Assembly (NCBI GenBank): GCA_938036545.1
Contig: CALHQJ010000139.1
Span: 1 to 49,059 of the forward strand
DNA length: 49,059 nucleotides
Reading direction: 5' to 3'
From: an uncultured Clostridium sp.
GTDB lineage: Bacteria > Bacillota > Clostridia > Lachnospirales > Lachnospiraceae
Both the position numbers and the translations under genes were made by a program. Positions within the stretch are counted from its first letter, which is position 1, and every line of letters starts with the position of its first letter. Below, piece by piece: positions 48,517-49,059 of the stretch. The notes beneath the pieces were generated by a model. That model searched no databases, was not told the DNA's origin, and saw only the letters and a program-made list of their open reading frames with translations.

Positions 48517-49059
48517 ATTAGCGAAGGAAATCGGAAAAACTCCCAGAGAAGTAATGGATCTGCTGGAGAAAAATCATATTAAAAAAAGCGCATTGTCAGG
48601 GCTTAGCAGCGAGGAAGAGAGACTGGTGAGAAGCCTTACAGAGCCGAAAAAAGAGGAGGCATCTCCAGAGGGAACTCCTCATAAAAAGAAATTAGTTGCA
48701 GTATACCGTCCCCAGAACTCACAGCAGTTAAAAAATCGTCCGGCCAGCTCCAAAAATGCAGGCCAGCAGCGTCCGGCAGCAAAACCGGCTGAAGCGTCCA
48801 AGACAGAAGAACCGGTAAAGAGCCAGGAGACTGCAGAAGTAAAACCGGCAGCACCGGTACAGGAAACTGCTCCGGCAGCGCCAACATCTGCAGCACCGGT
48901 ACAGACCGAGGCAGCACCTGTAAGAACAGAGGGCCAGCAGCGTCCGGCAAATCCGGCAGGACGCAATGCTCAGAGCCGCGACGGTCAGAGAGAGAATGGC
49001 CAGAGAGATAACCGTCAGGGTGGATTTAACAGAGACGGCCAGAGAGATAACCGTCAGGG
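48503..49059 (+). CDS. infB: Translation initiation factor IF-2, N-terminal part (cut by window end)
   Basis: The frame from ATG 48503 (ATAGGAGG upstream) runs off the window after 185 codons. It starts with the IF2-N subdomain, MRVNELAKEIGKTPREVMDL then LEKNHIKKSALSGLSSEEE, followed by a long low-complexity linker rich in Pro, Ala, Glu and Gln. This changes to short Gly/Arg/Asn/Asp/Gln repeats (GQRDNRQGG). The GTP-binding domains lie beyond the window. Its place after ylxQ is the standard order. Confidence 0.93.
   Translation, partial: MRVNELAKEIGKTPREVMDLLEKNHIKKSALSGLSSEEERLVRSLTEPKKEEASPEGTPHKKKLVAVYRPQNSQQLKNRPASSKNAGQQRPAAKPAEASKTEEPVKSQETAEVKPAAPVQETAPAAPTSAAPVQTEAAPVRTEGQQRPANPAGRNAQSRDGQRENGQRDNRQGGFNRDGQRDNRQ

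Overview
The window looks like chromosome of a Gram-positive anaerobic gut bacterium of the Clostridia, most likely a member of Lachnospiraceae. The reasons are the gene families (Firmicutes-type galT, short-type thiC with thiW, the NusG-domain-II/Gx transporter pair, the rimP-nusA-rnpM-ylxQ-infB operon), strong AGGAGG ribosome sites, sigma-A promoters with 17-bp spacers, a lipoprotein phnD, and several enzymes typical of gut commensals (bile-salt-hydrolase-type acylase, beta-glucuronidase, aryl-sulfate sulfotransferase). No rRNA, tRNA, CRISPR array or prophage was seen.

Layout. 0.3-4.1 kb is a decayed zone: the left end of an IS1182-like element, an rlmD-type methyltransferase, an ABC exporter pseudogene, and an AgrC-like sensor kinase broken by in-frame stops; its LytTR response regulator is intact. 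5.3-12.4 kb is one secreted 2360-residue GH59-like glycosidase with lectin, FIVAR and wall-binding modules. 12.5-17.8 kb holds an O-antigen-ligase-like membrane protein, pgi, an HD protein, a NifX/FKBP fusion and an FtsW-like remnant. 17.8-22.9 kb holds a choloylglycine hydrolase divergent from a MerR regulator, a short TetR, a DegV remnant, PTS IIA-Glc, a rubredoxin/ferredoxin protein and a LacI regulator. 23.0-28.2 kb is a phosphonate-type ABC operon ending in a 5'-nucleotidase. 28.3-31.3 kb holds an M20 peptidase and a beta-glucuronidase. 31.5-36.1 kb holds gpmI, TPP riboswitch-thiC-thiW and the NusG-II/Gx pair. 36.4-46.1 kb holds galT, a PTS IIC, a zinc-ribbon membrane protein, aryl-sulfate sulfotransferase, a NitT/TauT-type ABC transporter with an attenuated leader, and a MATE pump. 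46.1 kb to the end is the rimP-infB operon.

The most interesting observation is a pair of about 150-160-bp elements (31267-31427 and 36123-36272, opposite orientation). Each can fold into a closed multi-hairpin 'cloverleaf', each is bracketed by its own exact 10-bp direct repeat, and each was inserted exactly over the TAG stop codon of the upstream gene. They behave like a small non-autonomous mobile element that I do not recognise. Other notable signals are: a leader with a hairpin plus a C-rich-loop terminator before the NitT/TauT transporter that may be an HMP-PP (thiS-type) riboswitch; a 19-bp-spacer promoter with a dyad operator between the hydrolase and merR; a repeated GTAACGATTC hairpin in two 5' leaders; and three pseudogenes that kept both ends but lost the middle.
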